From NCBI GenBank assembly GCA_964020085.1, contig OZ026596.1, forward strand, positions 15,940,795 to 16,004,794: a stretch of DNA of 64,000 nucleotides. The letters are read 5' to 3'. The position numbers and the translations under genes are program-made. How positions within the stretch are numbered: the first letter of the stretch is position 1; the number at the start of each line of letters is the position of its first letter. This document shows, piece after piece, positions 1 to 11,574 of this stretch. The notes below the pieces were generated by a model. The model saw nothing but the letters and a program-made list of their open reading frames with translations, was not told the DNA's origin and did not search any database. This DNA comes from Micromussa lordhowensis (taxonomy: Eukaryota > Cnidaria > Anthozoa > Scleractinia > Lobophylliidae).

Positions 1-636
1 ATCGACTTTTCGCCGCCTTTCGTCTAATCGTCTTTTCGCCGCCCGTCTACTAATCGTCTTTTCGCCGTCCTTCAACTAATCGTCTATTCGGCTCCCTTCT
101 ACTAATCGTCTTTTCGGCTCCCTTCTACTAATCGTCTTTTCGGCTCCCTTGAACTAATTGACTTTTCTGCTAACTTCTACTAATCGACTTTTCGGCTCCC
201 TTCTACTAATCGTCTTTTCGGCTCCCTTCTACTAATCGTATTTTCGGCTCCCTTTAACTAATTGACTTTTCGGCTAACTTCTACTAATTGACTTTTCGGC
301 TAACTTCTACTAATCTACTAATCCTCCTTTCGGCTCCCTTCTACTAATCAACTTTTTGGCTCCCTTCTACTAAACGACTTTTCGGCTCCCTTCTACTTAT
401 CGACTTTTCGGCTCCCTTGTACTAATCGACTTTTCGGCTCCCTTCTACTAATCGACTTTTCGGCTCCCTTCTACTAATCGACTTTTCGGCTCTTTTCTAC
501 TTATCGTCTTTTCGGCTCCCTTCTACTAATCGTCTTTTCGGCTCCCTTCTACTAATCGTCTTTTCGGCTCCCTTCTACTAATCGTCTTTTCGGCTCCCTT
601 CTACTAATCGTCTTTTCGGCTCCCCTCTACTAATCG
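1..636. repeat. Left-edge block, identical to 4480-5115
   Basis: The block starts in a GCCGCC cluster, passes a GTC stretch and the 34-bp marker at 307, and ends in a GTC run. It matches 4480-5115 at offset 4479 with no mismatch seen over 636 bp. Shared private variants include GCCGTCCTTCAAC near 65 and 4544, TTGAACTAATTGAC near 149 and 4628, and AATCCTCC in the marker at 307 and 4786. Identity ends at 637, where A faces T at 5116. The left limit is unknown because the window begins inside the block. Confidence 0.9.
445..470 (+). repeat. Reference canonical monomer (26 bp)
   Basis: This is a clean example of the most frequent monomer, running from CTACTAAT to CTCCCTT, with identical neighbours on its right. 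The choice of start is arbitrary. I use CTACTAAT because the 8-bp duplication in the 34-bp variant begins there. Within it, CGA (m9-11) and TCG (m16-18) are inverted repeats separated by CTTT, so both CpGs lie in a possible 3-bp mini-stem. Confidence 0.95.
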
Positions 637-2181
637 ACTTTTCGGCTCCCTTCTACTAATCGACTTTTTGGGTAACTTCTACTAATCGACTTTTCGGCTC
701 CCTTCTACTAATCGACTTTTCGGCTCCCTTCAACTAATCGACTTTTCGGCTTACTTCTACTAATTGACTTTTTGGCTGACTTCTACTAATCGACTTTTAG
801 GCTCCCTTCTACTAATTGACTTTTTGGCTAACTTCTACTTATCGACTTTTCGGCTGACTTCTAGTAATTGACTTTTCAGCTCCCTTCTACTAATCGAATT
901 TTTGGGTAACTTCTACTAATCGACTTTTCGGCTCCCTTCTACTAATCGATATTTTGGGTAACTTCTACTAATCGAGTTTTTGGCTCCCTTGTCCTAATCG
1001 ACTTTTCGGCTCCGTTTTACTAATCGACTTTTCGGCTAACTTCTACTAATCGACTTTTCGCCGCCCTTCTTCTAATCGACTTTTTGCCGCCCTTCTTCTA
1101 ATCGACTTTTCGCCGCCCTTCCACTTATCGTCTTTTCGCCGCCCTTCTACTAATCGTCTTTTCGCCGCCCTTCCACTAATCGTCTTTTCGGCTCCCTTCT
1201 TCTAATCGTCTTTTTGGCTCCCTTCTACTAATTTTCTTTTCGGCTCCCTTCTACTAATCGATTTTTTGGCTAAATATTACTAATCGACTTTTCGGCTCCC
1301 TTCTACTAATCAACTTTTCGGCTCCCTTCTACTAATCGACTTTTTGGCCCCCTTCTACTAATCGATTTTTTGGCTAACTTTTACTAATCGACTTTTCGGC
1401 TCCCTTCTTCTAATTAACTTTTCGGCTCCCTTCTACTAATCGACTTTTTGGGTAACTTCTACTAATCGACTTTTCGGCTCCCTTCTACTAATCGACTTTT
1501 CAGCTCCCTTCAACTAATCGACTTTTCGGCTCCCTTCTACTAATCGACTTTTTGGGTAACTTCTACTAATCGACTTTTCGGCTCCCTTCTACTAATCGAC
1601 TTTTCGGCTCCCTTCTACTAATCGACTTTTTGGGTAACTTCTACTAATCGACTTTTCGGCTCCCTTCTACTAATCGACTTTTCGGCTCCCTTCAACTAAT
1701 CGACTTTTCGGCTTACTTCTACTAATTGACTTTTTGGCTGACTTCTACTAATCGACTTTTAGGCTCCCTTCTACTAATTGACTTTTTGGCTAACTTCTAC
1801 TTATCGACTTTTCGGCTGACTTCTAGTAATTGACTTTTCAGCTCCCTTCTACTAATCGAATTTTTGGGTAACTTCTACTAATCGACTTTTCGGCTCCCTT
1901 CTACTAATCGACTTTTTGGGTAACTTCTACTAATCGACTTTTTGGCTCCCTTGTCCTAATCGACTTTTCGGCTCCGTTTTACTAATCGACTTTTCGGCTA
2001 ACTTCTACTAATCGACTTTTCACCGCCCTTCTTCTAATCGACTTTTTGCCGCCCTTCTTCTAATTGACTTTTCGCCGCCCTTCTTCTTATCGTCTTTTCG
2101 CCGCCCTTCTACTAATCGTCTTTTCGCCGCCCTTCCACTAATCGTCTTTTCGGCTCCCTTCTTCTAATCGTCTTTTTGGCT
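622..2181. repeat. 962-bp (37-monomer) tandem duplication
   Basis: Bases from about 622 to 1219 match about 1584 to 2181 at offset 962, which is exactly 37 x 26. The order of rare monomers is shared: CAACTAATCGAC, GGCTTAC, TTGGCTGAC, TTTTAGGC, CTAGTAATTGAC, CGAATTTTTGGG, TTGTCCTAATCG and CCGTTTTAC, then a GCCGCC cluster. Differences seen include ATATTTT at 949 against ACTTTTT in copy 2, GAGTTTTTGG at 978 against GACTTTTTGG, and CGCCGCC against CACCGCC near 2019. This copy pair is therefore older or less homogenised than the left-edge duplication. Confidence 0.8.
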
Positions 2182-2472
2182 TCCTTCTACTAATCGTCTT
2201 TTCGGCTCCCTTCTACTAATCATCTTTTTGGCTACCCTCTACTAATCGTCTTTTTGGCTCCCTTCTACTAATCGTCTTTTCGTCTCCCTTCTACTTATCG
2301 TCTTTTCGGCTCCCTTCAACTAATCGATTTTTTGGCTAACTTCTACTAATCGACTTTTCGGGTCCCTTGTACCAATCGACTTTTCGTCTCCCTTCTACTA
2401 ATCGACTTTTCGGCTCCCTTCTACTAATTAACTTTTCAGCTCCCTTCTACTAATCAACTTTTCGGCTCTCTT

Positions 2473-2499
2473 CTACTAATCGACTTTTTCGGCTTCCTT
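2473..2499 (+). repeat. 27-bp monomer (+1 T)
   Basis: The m13-16 T run has five Ts followed by CGG, making a 27-bp monomer ending GGCTTCCTT. A similar insertion with a CTCCCTT end occurs at 15433-15459. Such single-base slips shift the array phase by one and are useful as private markers. Confidence 0.85.
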
Positions 2500-2941
2500 C
2501 TACTAATCGATTTTTCGGCTCCCTTCTACTAATCGACTTTTCGGCTCCCTTCTACTAATCGACTTTTTGGGTAACTTCTACTAATCGACTTTTAGGCTCC
2601 CTTCTACTAATCGACTTTTCGGCTCCCTTTTACTAATCGACTTTTCGGCTAACTTCTACTAATCGACTTTTCGGCTCCCTTCTACTAATCGACTTTTCGG
2701 CTCCCTTCTACTAATCGACTTTTCGCCGCCCTTCTTCTAATCGACTTTTCGCCGCCCTTCTTCTAATCGACTTTTCGCCGCCCTTCTTCTAATCGTCTTT
2801 TCGCCGCCCTTTAACTAATCGTCTATTCGGCTCCCTTCTACTAATCGTCTTTTCGGCTCCCTTCTACTAATCGTCTTTTCGGCTCCCTTTAACTAATTGA
2901 CTTTTCGGCTAACTTCTACTAATTGACTTTTCGGCTAACTT

Positions 2942-4819
2942 CTACTAATCTACTAATCGTCCTTTCGGCTCCCTTCTACTAATCAACTTTTTGGCTCTCT
3001 TCTACTAATCGACTTTTCGGCTCCCTTCTACTAATCGACTTTTCGTCTCCCTTCTACTAATCGACTTTTCGGCTCCCTTCCACTAATTAACTTTTAGACT
3101 CCCTTCTACTAATCGACTTTTCGGCTCTCTTCTACTAATCGACTTTTCGGCTTCCTTCTACTAATCGACTTTGCGGCTCCCTACTACAAATTGACTTTTC
3201 GGCTCCCTTCTACTAATTGACTTTTTGGGTAACTTCTACTAATCGACTTCTCGGCTCCTTTCTACTAATCGACTTTTCGGCTCCCTTTTACTAATCGACT
3301 TTTCTGCCTACTTCTACTAATCGACTTTTCGGCTCCCTTCTACTAATCGACTTTTCGGCTCCCTTCTACTAATCGACTTTTCGCCGCCCTTCTTCTAATC
3401 GACTTTTCGCCGCCCTTCTTCTAATCGACTTTTCGCCGCCCTTCTTCTACTCGTCTTTTCGCCGCCCGTCTACTAATCGTCTTTTCGCCGCCCTTCAACT
3501 AATCGTCTATTCGGCTCCCTTCTACTAATCGTCTTTTCGGCTCCCTTCTACTAATCGTCTTTTCGGCTCCCTTTAACTAATTGACTTTTCGGCTAACTTG
3601 TACTAATTGACTTTTCGGCTAACTTCTACTAATCTACTAATCGTCCTTTCGGCTCCCTTCTACTAATCAACTTTTTGGCTCCCTTCTACTAAACGACTTT
3701 TCGGCTCCCTTCTACTTATCGACTTTTCGGCTCCCTTTTACTAATCAACTTTTCGGCTAACTTCTACTAATCGACTTTTCGGCTCCCTTCTACTAATCGA
3801 CTTTTCGGCTCCTTTCTACTAATCGACTTTTCGCCGCCCTTCTTCTAATCGTCTCTTCGCCGCCCGTCTACTAATCGTCTCTTCGCCGCCCTTCAACTAA
3901 TCGTCTTTTCGGCTCCCTTCTACTAATCATCTTTTCGGCTCCCTTCTACTAATCGTATTTTCGGCTCCCTTCAACTAATTGACTTTTCAGCTAACTTCTA
4001 CTAATTGACTTTTCGGCTAACTTCTACTAATCTATTAATCGTCCTTTCGGCTCCCTTCTACTAATCAACTTTTTGGCTCCCTTCTACTAATCGACTTTTC
4101 GTCTCCCTTCTACTAATCGACTTTTCGTCTCCCTTCTACTAATCGACTTTTCGGCTCCCTTCTACTAATTAACTTTTCGACTCCCTTCTACTAATCGACT
4201 TTTCGGCTCTCTTTTACTAATCGACTTTTCGGCTTCCTTCTACTAATCGACTTTTCGGCTCCCTTCTACAAATTGACTTTTCGGCTCCCTTCTACTAATT
4301 GACTTTTTGGGTAACTTCTACTAATCGACTTCTCGGCTCCCTTCTACTAATCGACTTTTCGGCTCCCTTTTACTAATCGACTTTTCTGCTAACTTCTACT
4401 AATCGACTTTTCGGCTCCCTTCTACTAATCGACTTTTCGCCGCCCTTCTTCTAATCGACTTTTCGCCGCCCTTCTTCTAATCGACTTTTCGCCGCCTTTC
4501 GTCTAATCGTCTTTTCGCCGCCCGTCTACTAATCGTCTTTTCGCCGTCCTTCAACTAATCGTCTATTCGGCTCCCTTCTACTAATCGTCTTTTCGGCTCC
4601 CTTCTACTAATCGTCTTTTCGGCTCCCTTGAACTAATTGACTTTTCTGCTAACTTCTACTAATCGACTTTTCGGCTCCCTTCTACTAATCGTCTTTTCGG
4701 CTCCCTTCTACTAATCGTATTTTCGGCTCCCTTTAACTAATTGACTTTTCGGCTAACTTCTACTAATTGACTTTTCGGCTAACTTCTACTAATCTACTAA
4801 TCCTCCTTTCGGCTCCCTT
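2942..4819. repeat. Type I HOR: marker spacing 684 - 398 - 762
   Basis: The four 34-bp markers at 2942, 3626, 4024 and 4786 are separated by 26, 15 and 29 monomers plus 8 bp each. The same grammar recurs elsewhere: 684-398-736 at 10861-12679, 684-320-736 at 23943-25683, 398-762 at 35498-36658 and 41026-42186, 398-754 at 60201-61353, and single 684 steps at 39676-40360 and 47954-48638. Each interval carries a GCCGCC cluster, then CTATTCGG or CTCTTCGCC forms, then CTTTAACTAATTGAC leading into the marker. This is a higher-order repeat with whole-monomer gains and losses. Confidence 0.85.
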
Positions 4820-6249
4820 CTACTAATCAACTTTTTGGCTCCCTTCTACTAAACGACTTTTCGGCTCCCTTCTACTTATCGACTTTTCGGCTCCCTTGTA
4901 CTAATCGACTTTTCGGCTCCCTTCTACTAATCGACTTTTCGGCTCCCTTCTACTAATCGACTTTTCGGCTCTTTTCTACTTATCGTCTTTTCGGCTCCCT
5001 TCTACTAATCGTCTTTTCGGCTCCCTTCTACTAATCGTCTTTTCGGCTCCCTTCTACTAATCGTCTTTTCGGCTCCCTTCTACTAATCGTCTTTTCGGCT
5101 CCCCTCTACTAATCGTCTTTTCGGCTCCCTTCTAGTAATCGGCTTTGCGGCTCCCTTCTACTAATCGTCTTTTCGGCTCCCTTCTACTAATTTTCTTTTC
5201 GGCTCCCTTCTACTAATCGATTTTTTGGCTAAATATTACTAATCGACTTTTCGGCTCTTTTCTACTAGTCAACTTTTCGGCTCCCTTCTACTAATCGACT
5301 TTTTGGCTCCCTTCTACTAATCGATTTTTTGGCTAACTTTTACTAATCGACTTTTCGGCTCCCTTCTTCTAATTAACTTTTCGGCTCCCTTCTACTAATC
5401 GACTTTTTGGGTAACTTCTACTAATCGACTTTTCGGCTCCCTTCTACTAATCGACTTTTCAGCTCCCTTCAACTAATCGACTTTTCGGCTCCCTTCTACT
5501 AATCGACTTTTTGGGTAACTTCTACTAATCGACTTTTCGGCTCCCTTCTACTAATCGACTTTTCGGCTCCCTTCTACTAATCGACTTTTTGGGTAACTTC
5601 TACTAATCGACTTTTCGGCTCCCTTCTACTAATTAACTTTTCGACTCCCTTCTACTAATCGACTTTTCGGCTCTCTTTTACTAATCGACTTTTCGGCTTC
5701 CTTCTACTAATCGACTTTTCGGCTCCCTTCTACAAATTGACTTTTCGGCTCCCTTCTACTAATTGACTTTTTGGGTAACTTCTACTAATCGACTTCTCGG
5801 CTCCCTTCTACTAATCGACTTTTCGGCTCCCTTTTACTAATCGACTTTTCTGCTAACTTCTACTAATCGACTTTTCGGCTCCCTTCTACTAATCGACTTT
5901 TCGCCGCCCTTCTTCTAATCGACTTTTCGCCGCCCTTCTTCTAATCGACTTTTCGCCGCCTTTCGTCTAATCGTCTTTTCGCTGCCCGTCTACTAATCGT
6001 CTTTTCGCCGCCCTTCAACTAATCGTCTATTCGGCTCCCTTCTACTAATCGTCTTTTCGGCTTCCTTCTACTAATCGTCTTTTCGGCTCCCTTGAACTAA
6101 TTGACTTTTCTGCTAACTTCTACTAATCGACTTTTCGGCTCCCTTCTACTAATCGTCTTTTCGGCTCCCTTCTACTAATCGTATTTTCGGCTCCCTTTAA
6201 CTAATTGACTTTTCGGCTAACTTCTACTAATTGACTTTTCGGCTAACTT

Positions 6250-6707
6250 CTACTAATCTACTAATCCTCCTTTCGGCTCCCTTCTACTAATCAACTTTTT
6301 GGCTCCCTTCTACTAATCGACTTTTTGGGTAACTTCTACTAATCGACTTTTCGGCTCCCTTCTACTAATCGACTTTTTGGGTAACTTCTACTAATCGACT
6401 TTTCGGCTCCCTTCTACTAATTAACTTTTCGACTCCCTTCTACTAATCGACTTTTCGGCTCTCTTTTACTAATCGACTTTTCGGCTTCCTTCTACTAATC
6501 GACTTTTCGGCTCCCTTCTACAAATTGACTTTTCGGCTCCCTTCTACTAATTGACTTTTTGGGTAACTTCTACTAATCGACTTCTCGGCTCCCTTCTACT
6601 AATCGACTTTTCGGCTCCCTTTTACTAATCGACTTTTCTGCTAACTTCTACTAATTGACTTTTCGGCTAACTTCTACTAATCTACTAATCCTCCTTTCGG
6701 CTCCCTT
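6250..6707. repeat. 424-bp marker pair
   Basis: Markers at 6250 and 6674 are 424 bp apart (16 x 26 + 8) and both are of the rare AATCCTCC form. The interval holds TTTTTGGGTAAC monomers, ATTAACTTTTCGAC, TACAAATTGAC and TTCTGCTAAC forms, which elsewhere occur downstream of the marker. This looks like a splice of two HOR segments. Confidence 0.7.
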
Positions 6708-6849
6708 CTACTAATCAACTTTTTGGCTCCCTTCTACTAAACGACTTTTCGGCTCCCTTCTACTTATCGACTTTTCGGCTCCCTTGTACTAATCGACTTT
6801 TCGGCTCCCTTCTACTAATCGACTTTTCGGCTCCCTTCTACTAATCGAC

Positions 6850-7020
6850 TTTTCGGCTCTTTTCTACTTATCGTCTTTTCGGCTCCCTTCTACTAATCGT
6901 CTTTTCGGCTCCCTTCTACTAATCGTCTTTTCGGCTCCCTTCTACTAATCGTCTTTTCGGCTCCCTTCTACTAATCGTCTTTTCGGCTCCCTTCTACTAA
7001 TCGTCTTTTCGGCTCCCTTC
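6850..7020 (+). repeat. Homogenised run of GTC-type monomers
   Basis: After a CTCTTTTCTACTTAT junction, about six consecutive monomers read ATCGTCTTTTCGG (m11 A to T) with no other change, ending at TAGTAATCGGCTTTG. Equivalent runs of five to seven units occur around 4983-5115, 12880-13020, 15020-15145, 19810-19950, 21930-22070, 25880-26030, 28100-28230, 29420-29560, 30140-30290, 31500-31620, 32210-32360, 36860-37005, 49510-49660, 56410-56560 and 61560-61690. Run length varies between otherwise matching blocks, as single-monomer unequal exchange predicts. Confidence 0.8.
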
Positions 7021-8276
7021 TAGTAATCGGCTTTGTGGCTCCCTTCTACTAATCGTCTTTTCGGCTCCCTTCTACTAATTTTCTTTTCGGCTCCCTTCTA
7101 CTAATCGATTTTTTGGCTAAATATTACTAATCGACTTTTCGGCTCTTTTCTACTAGTCAACTTTTCGGCTCCCTTCTACTAATCGACTTTTCGGCTCCCT
7201 TTTACTAATCGACTTTTCTGCTAACTTCTACTAATCGACTTTTCGGCTCCCTTCTACTAATCGACTTTTCGCCGCCCTTGTTCTAATCGACTTTTCGCCG
7301 CCCTTCTTCTAATCGACTTTTCGCCGCCTTTCGTCTAATCGTCTTTTCGCCGCCCGTCTACTAATCGTCTTTTCGCCGCCCTTCAACTAATCGTCTATTC
7401 GGCTCCCTTCTACTAATCGTCTTTTCGGCTCCCTTCTACTAATCGTCTTTTCGGCTCCCTTGAACTAATTGACTTTTCTGCTAACTTCTACTAATCGACT
7501 TTTCGGCTCCCTTCTACTAATCGTCTTTTCGGCTCCCTTCTACTAATCGTATTTTCGGCTCCCTTTAACTAATTGATTTTTCGGCTAACTTCTACTAATC
7601 GACTTTTTGGCTCCCTTCTACTAATCGACTTTTTGGCTCCCTTCTACTAATCGATTTTTTGGCTAACTTTTACTAATCGACTTTTCGGCTCCCTTCTTTT
7701 AATTAACTTTTCGGCTCCCTTCTACTAATCGACTTTTTGGGTAACTTCTACTAATCGACTTTTCGGCTCCCTTCTACTAATCGACTTTTCAGCTCCCTTC
7801 AACTAATCGACTTTTCGGCTCCCTTCTACTAATTGACTTTTTGGGTAACTTCTACTAATCGACTTTTCGGCTCCCTTCTACTAATCGACTTTTCGGCTCC
7901 CTTCTAGTAATCGACTTTTTGGGTAACTTCTACTAATCGACTTTTCGGCTCCCTTCTACTAATCGACTTTTCGGCTCCCTTCAACTAATCGACTTTTCGG
8001 CTTACTTCTACTAATTGACTTTTTGCCTGACTTCTACTAATCGACTTTTAGGCTCCCTTCTACTAATTGACTTTTTGGCTAACTTCTACTTATCGACTTT
8101 TCGGCTAACTTCTAGTAATTGACTTTTCGGCTCCCTTCTACTAATCGAATTTTTGGGTAACTTCTACTAATCGACTTTTCGGCTCCCTTCTACTAATCGA
8201 CTTTTTGGCTGCCTTGTCCTAATCGACTTTTCGGTTCCGTTTTACTAATCGACTTTTCGGCTAACTTCTACTAATC

Positions 8277-8420
8277 GACTTTTCGCCGCCCTTCTTCTAA
8301 TCGACTTTTTGCCGCCCTTCTTCTAATCGACTTTTCGCCGCCCTTCTTCTTATCGTCTTTTCGCCGCCCTTCTACTAATCGTCTTTTCGCCGCCCTTCCA
8401 CTAATCGTCTTTTCGGCTCC
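8277..8420 (+). repeat. CpG-rich GCCGCC monomer cluster
   Basis: About five adjacent monomers have m19 G to C and m21 T to G, giving TTTTCGCCGCCCTT with three CpGs per monomer instead of two. The next monomer often starts CTTCTAAT. Equivalent clusters lie near 1-85, 1049-1180, 2013-2145, 2720-2820, 3376-3490, 4437-4550, 5900-6015, 7266-7390, 10614-10735, 16818-16945, 20702-20825, 33177-33295, 37720-37840, 50500-50625, 57400-57530 and 62490-62620, among others. Clusters always occupy the same place in the HOR order, so the subtype is a stable positional class. Unlike the rest of the array, many of its CpGs remain intact. Confidence 0.8.
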
Positions 8421-9047
8421 CTTCTTCTAATCGTCTTTTTGGCTTCCTTCTACTAATCGTCTTTTCGGCTCCCTTCTACTAATCATCTTTTCGGCTACCC
8501 TCTACTAATCGTCTTTTTGGCTCCCTTCTACTAATCGTCTTTTCGTCTCCCTTCTACTTATCGTCTTTTCGGCTCCCTTCAACTAATCGATTTTTTGGCT
8601 AACTTCTACTAATCGACTTTTCGGGTCCCTTGTACCAATCGACTTTTCGTCTCCCTTCTACTAATCGACTTTTCGGCTCCCTTCTACTAATTAACTTTTC
8701 AGCTCCCTTCTACTAATCAACTTTTCGGCTCTCTTCTACTAATCGACTTTTCGGCTTCCTTCTACTAATCGATTTTTCGGCTCCCTTCTACTAATCGACT
8801 TTTTGGCTCCCTTCTACTAATCGACTTTTTGGGTAACTTCTACTAATAGACTTTTAGGCTCCCTTCTACTAATCGACTTTTCGTCTCCCTTTTACTAATC
8901 GACTTTTTGGCTAACTTCTACTAATCGACTTTTCGGCTCCCTTCTACTAATCGACTTTTCGGCTCCCTTCTACTAATCGACTTTTCGCCGCCCTTCTTCT
9001 AATCGTCTCTTCGCCGCCCGTCTACTAATCGTCTCTTCGCCACCCTT

Positions 9048-9716
9048 CAACTAATCGTCTACTAATGGCATTTTCGGCTCCCTTTAACTAATTGACTTTT
9101 CGGCTAACTTCTACTAATTGACTTTTCGGCTAACTTCTACTAATCTACTAATCGTCCTTTCGGCTCCCTTCTACTAATCAACCTTTTTGGCTCCCTTCTA
9201 CTAAACGACTTTTCGGCTCTCTTCTTCTAATCGTCTTTTCGGCTCCCTTCTACTAATCGTCTTTTCAGCTCCCTTCTACTAATCGTCTTTTCGGCTCCCT
9301 TCTACTAATTTACTTTTCGGCTCCCTTCTACTAATCGATTTTTTGGCTAAATATTACTAATCGACTTTTCGGCTCCCTTCTACGAATCAACTTTTCGGCT
9401 CCCTTCTACTAATCGACTTTTCGGCTCCCTTCTACTAATCGATTTTTTGGCTAACTTTTACTAATCGACTTTTCGGCTCCCTTCTACTAATCGACTTTTC
9501 GGCTCCCTTCTTCTAATTAACTTTTCGGCTCCCTTCTACTAATCGACTTTTCAGCTCTCTTCTACTAATCGACTTTTCGGCTTCCTTCTACTAATCGACT
9601 TTTCAGCTCCCTTCTACTAATCGACTTTTCGGCTCCCATCTACTAACCGACTTTTTGGGTAACTTCTACTAATCGTCTTTTCGTCTCCCTTCTACTTATC
9701 GCTTTTCGGCTCCCTT
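9048..9716. repeat. Type II HOR core, copy 1 (four out-of-phase monomers)
   Basis: The core has, in order: an 11-bp remnant at 9048-9058, three monomers starting at 9059, the 34-bp marker at 9137, a 27-bp monomer (AACC then TTTTT) at 9171-9197, and a 25-bp monomer (ATCGCTTTTCGG, one base short) at 9692-9716. The same four elements recur in eight further blocks. The remnant always ends 78 bp before the marker, and the base after ATC in the 25-mer lies 564 bp after the marker here. The first monomer after the remnant reads ATGGCATTTT in this copy, where most others have ATGGTATTTT. The core is followed by the CTACCAACCAAC monomer. Confidence 0.87.
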
Positions 9717-11574
9717 CAACTAATCGATTTTTTGGCTAACTTCTACTAATCGACTTTTCGGCTCCCTTCTACCAACCAACTTTTCGTCTCCCTTCTACTA
9801 ATCGACTTTTCGACTCCCTTCTACTAATCGACTTTTCGGCTCTCTTCTACTAATCGACTTTTCGGCTTCCTTCTACTAATCGACTTTTCGGCTCCCTTCT
9901 ACAAATTGACTTTTCGGCTCCCTTCTACTAATTGACTTTTTGGCTCCCTTCTACTAATCGATTTTTTGGCTAACTTTTACTAATCGACTTTTCGGCTCCC
10001 TTCTTCTAATTAAATTTTCGGCTCCCTTCTACTAATCGACTTTTTGGGTAACTTCTACTAATCGAGTTTTCGGCTCCCTTCTACTAATCGACTTTTCAGC
10101 TCCCTTCAACTAATCGACTCTTCGGCTCCCTTCTACTAATCGACTTTTTGGGTAACTTCTACTAATCGACTTTTCGGCTCCCTTCTACTAATCGACTTTT
10201 CGGCTCCCTTCTACTAATCGACTTTTTGGGTAACTTCTACTAATCGACTTTTCGGCTCCCTTCTACTAATCGACTTTTCGGCTCCCTTCAACTAATCGAC
10301 TTTTCGGCTTACTTCTACTTTTTGACTTTTTGGCTGACTTCTACCAATCGACTTTTAGGCTCCCTTCTACTAATTGACTTTTTGGCTAACTTCTACTTAT
10401 CAACTTTTCGGCTGACTTCTAGTAATTGACTTTTCGGCTCCCTTCTACTAATCGAATTTTTGGGTAACTTCTACTAATCGAGTTTTTGGCTCCCTTGTCC
10501 TAATCGACTTTTCGGCTCCGTTTTACTAATCGACTTTTCGGCTAACTTCTACTAATCGACTTTTCGGCTCCCTTCTACTAATCGACTTTTCGGCTCCCTT
10601 CTACTAATCGACTTTTCGCCGCCCTTCTTCTAATCGACTTTTCGCCGCCCTTCTTCTAATCGACTTTTCGCCGCCCTTCTTCTAATCGTCTTTTCGCCGC
10701 CCGTCTACTAATCGTCTTTTCGCCGCCCTTTAACTAATCGTCTATTCGGCTCCCTTCTACTAATCGTCTTTTCGGCTCCCTTCTACTAATCGTCTTTTCG
10801 GCTCCCTTTAACTAATTGACTTTTCGGCTAACTTCTACTAATTGACTTTTCGGCTAACTTCTACTAATCTACTAATCGTCCTTTCGGCTCCCTTCTACTA
10901 ATCAACTTTTCGGCTCCCTTCTACTAATCGACTTTTCGGCTCCCTTCTACTAATCGACTTTTCGTCTCCCTTCTACTAATCGACTTTTCGGCTCCCTTCC
11001 ACTAATTAACTTTTAGACTCCCTTCTACTAATCGACTTTTCGGCTCTCTTCTACTAATCGACTTTTCGGCTTCCTTCTACTAATCGACTTTTCGGCTCCC
11101 TACTACAAATTGACTTTTCGGCTCCCTTCTACTTATTGACTTTTTGGGTAACTTCTACTAATCGACTTCTCGGCTTCCTTCTACTAATCGACTTTTCGGC
11201 TCCCTTTTACTAATCAACTTTTCTGCCTACTTCTACTAATCGACTTTTCGGCTCCCTTCTACTAATCGACTTTTCGGCTCCCTTCTACTAATCGACTTTT
11301 CGCCGCCCTTCTTCTAATCAACTTTTCGCCGCCCTTCTTCTAATCGACTTTTTGCCGCCCTTCTTCTACTCGTCTTTTCGCCGCCCGTCTACTAATCGTC
11401 TTTTCGCCGCCCTTCAACTAATCGTCTATTCGGCTCCCTTCTACTAATCGTCTTTTCGGCTCCCTTCTACTAATCGTCTTTTCGGCTCCCTTTAACTAAT
11501 TGACTTTTCGGCTAACTTCTACTAATTGACTTTTCGGCTAACTTCTACTAATCTACTAATCGTCCTTTCGGCTC

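Larger units (their letters stand above)
4752..7191. repeat. 1888-bp spaced duplication (4752-5303 and 6640-7191)
   Basis: Bases 4752-5303 match 6640-7191 at offset 1888. Both contain the AATCCTCC marker (4786 and 6674), the run of GTC monomers, the TAGTAATCGGCTTTG monomer, the GGCTAAATATT monomer and the rare CTCTTTTCTACTAGTCAAC junction (5256 and 7144). Mismatches seen are CCCCTCTAC at 5101 against CCCTTCTAC, and TTTGCGG against TTTGTGG near 7032. Identity stops where TTTTTGG at 5300 faces TTTTCGG. Confidence 0.82.
5955..7598. repeat. 1368-bp spaced duplication (about 5900-6230 and 7268-7598)
   Basis: The rare GCCGCCTTTCGTCTAATCG junction at 5955 recurs at 7323, offset 1368, followed by the same order of GTC, CTATTCGG, TTGAACTAATTGAC, CGTATTTTCGG and CTTTAACTAATTGA monomers. 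The first copy leads into the marker at 6250. The second instead jumps to TTTTTGGCTCCC monomers near 7600, so the marker has been lost there by recombination between non-equivalent monomers. Confidence 0.72.

Noticed and set aside
661..680. TTTTTGGGTAA as a telomere-like repeat
   Set aside because: It is a monomer subtype (m17 C to T, m20 C to G, m22-23 to AA) occurring singly within the 26-bp frame, not a tandem of 6-8 bp telomere units.
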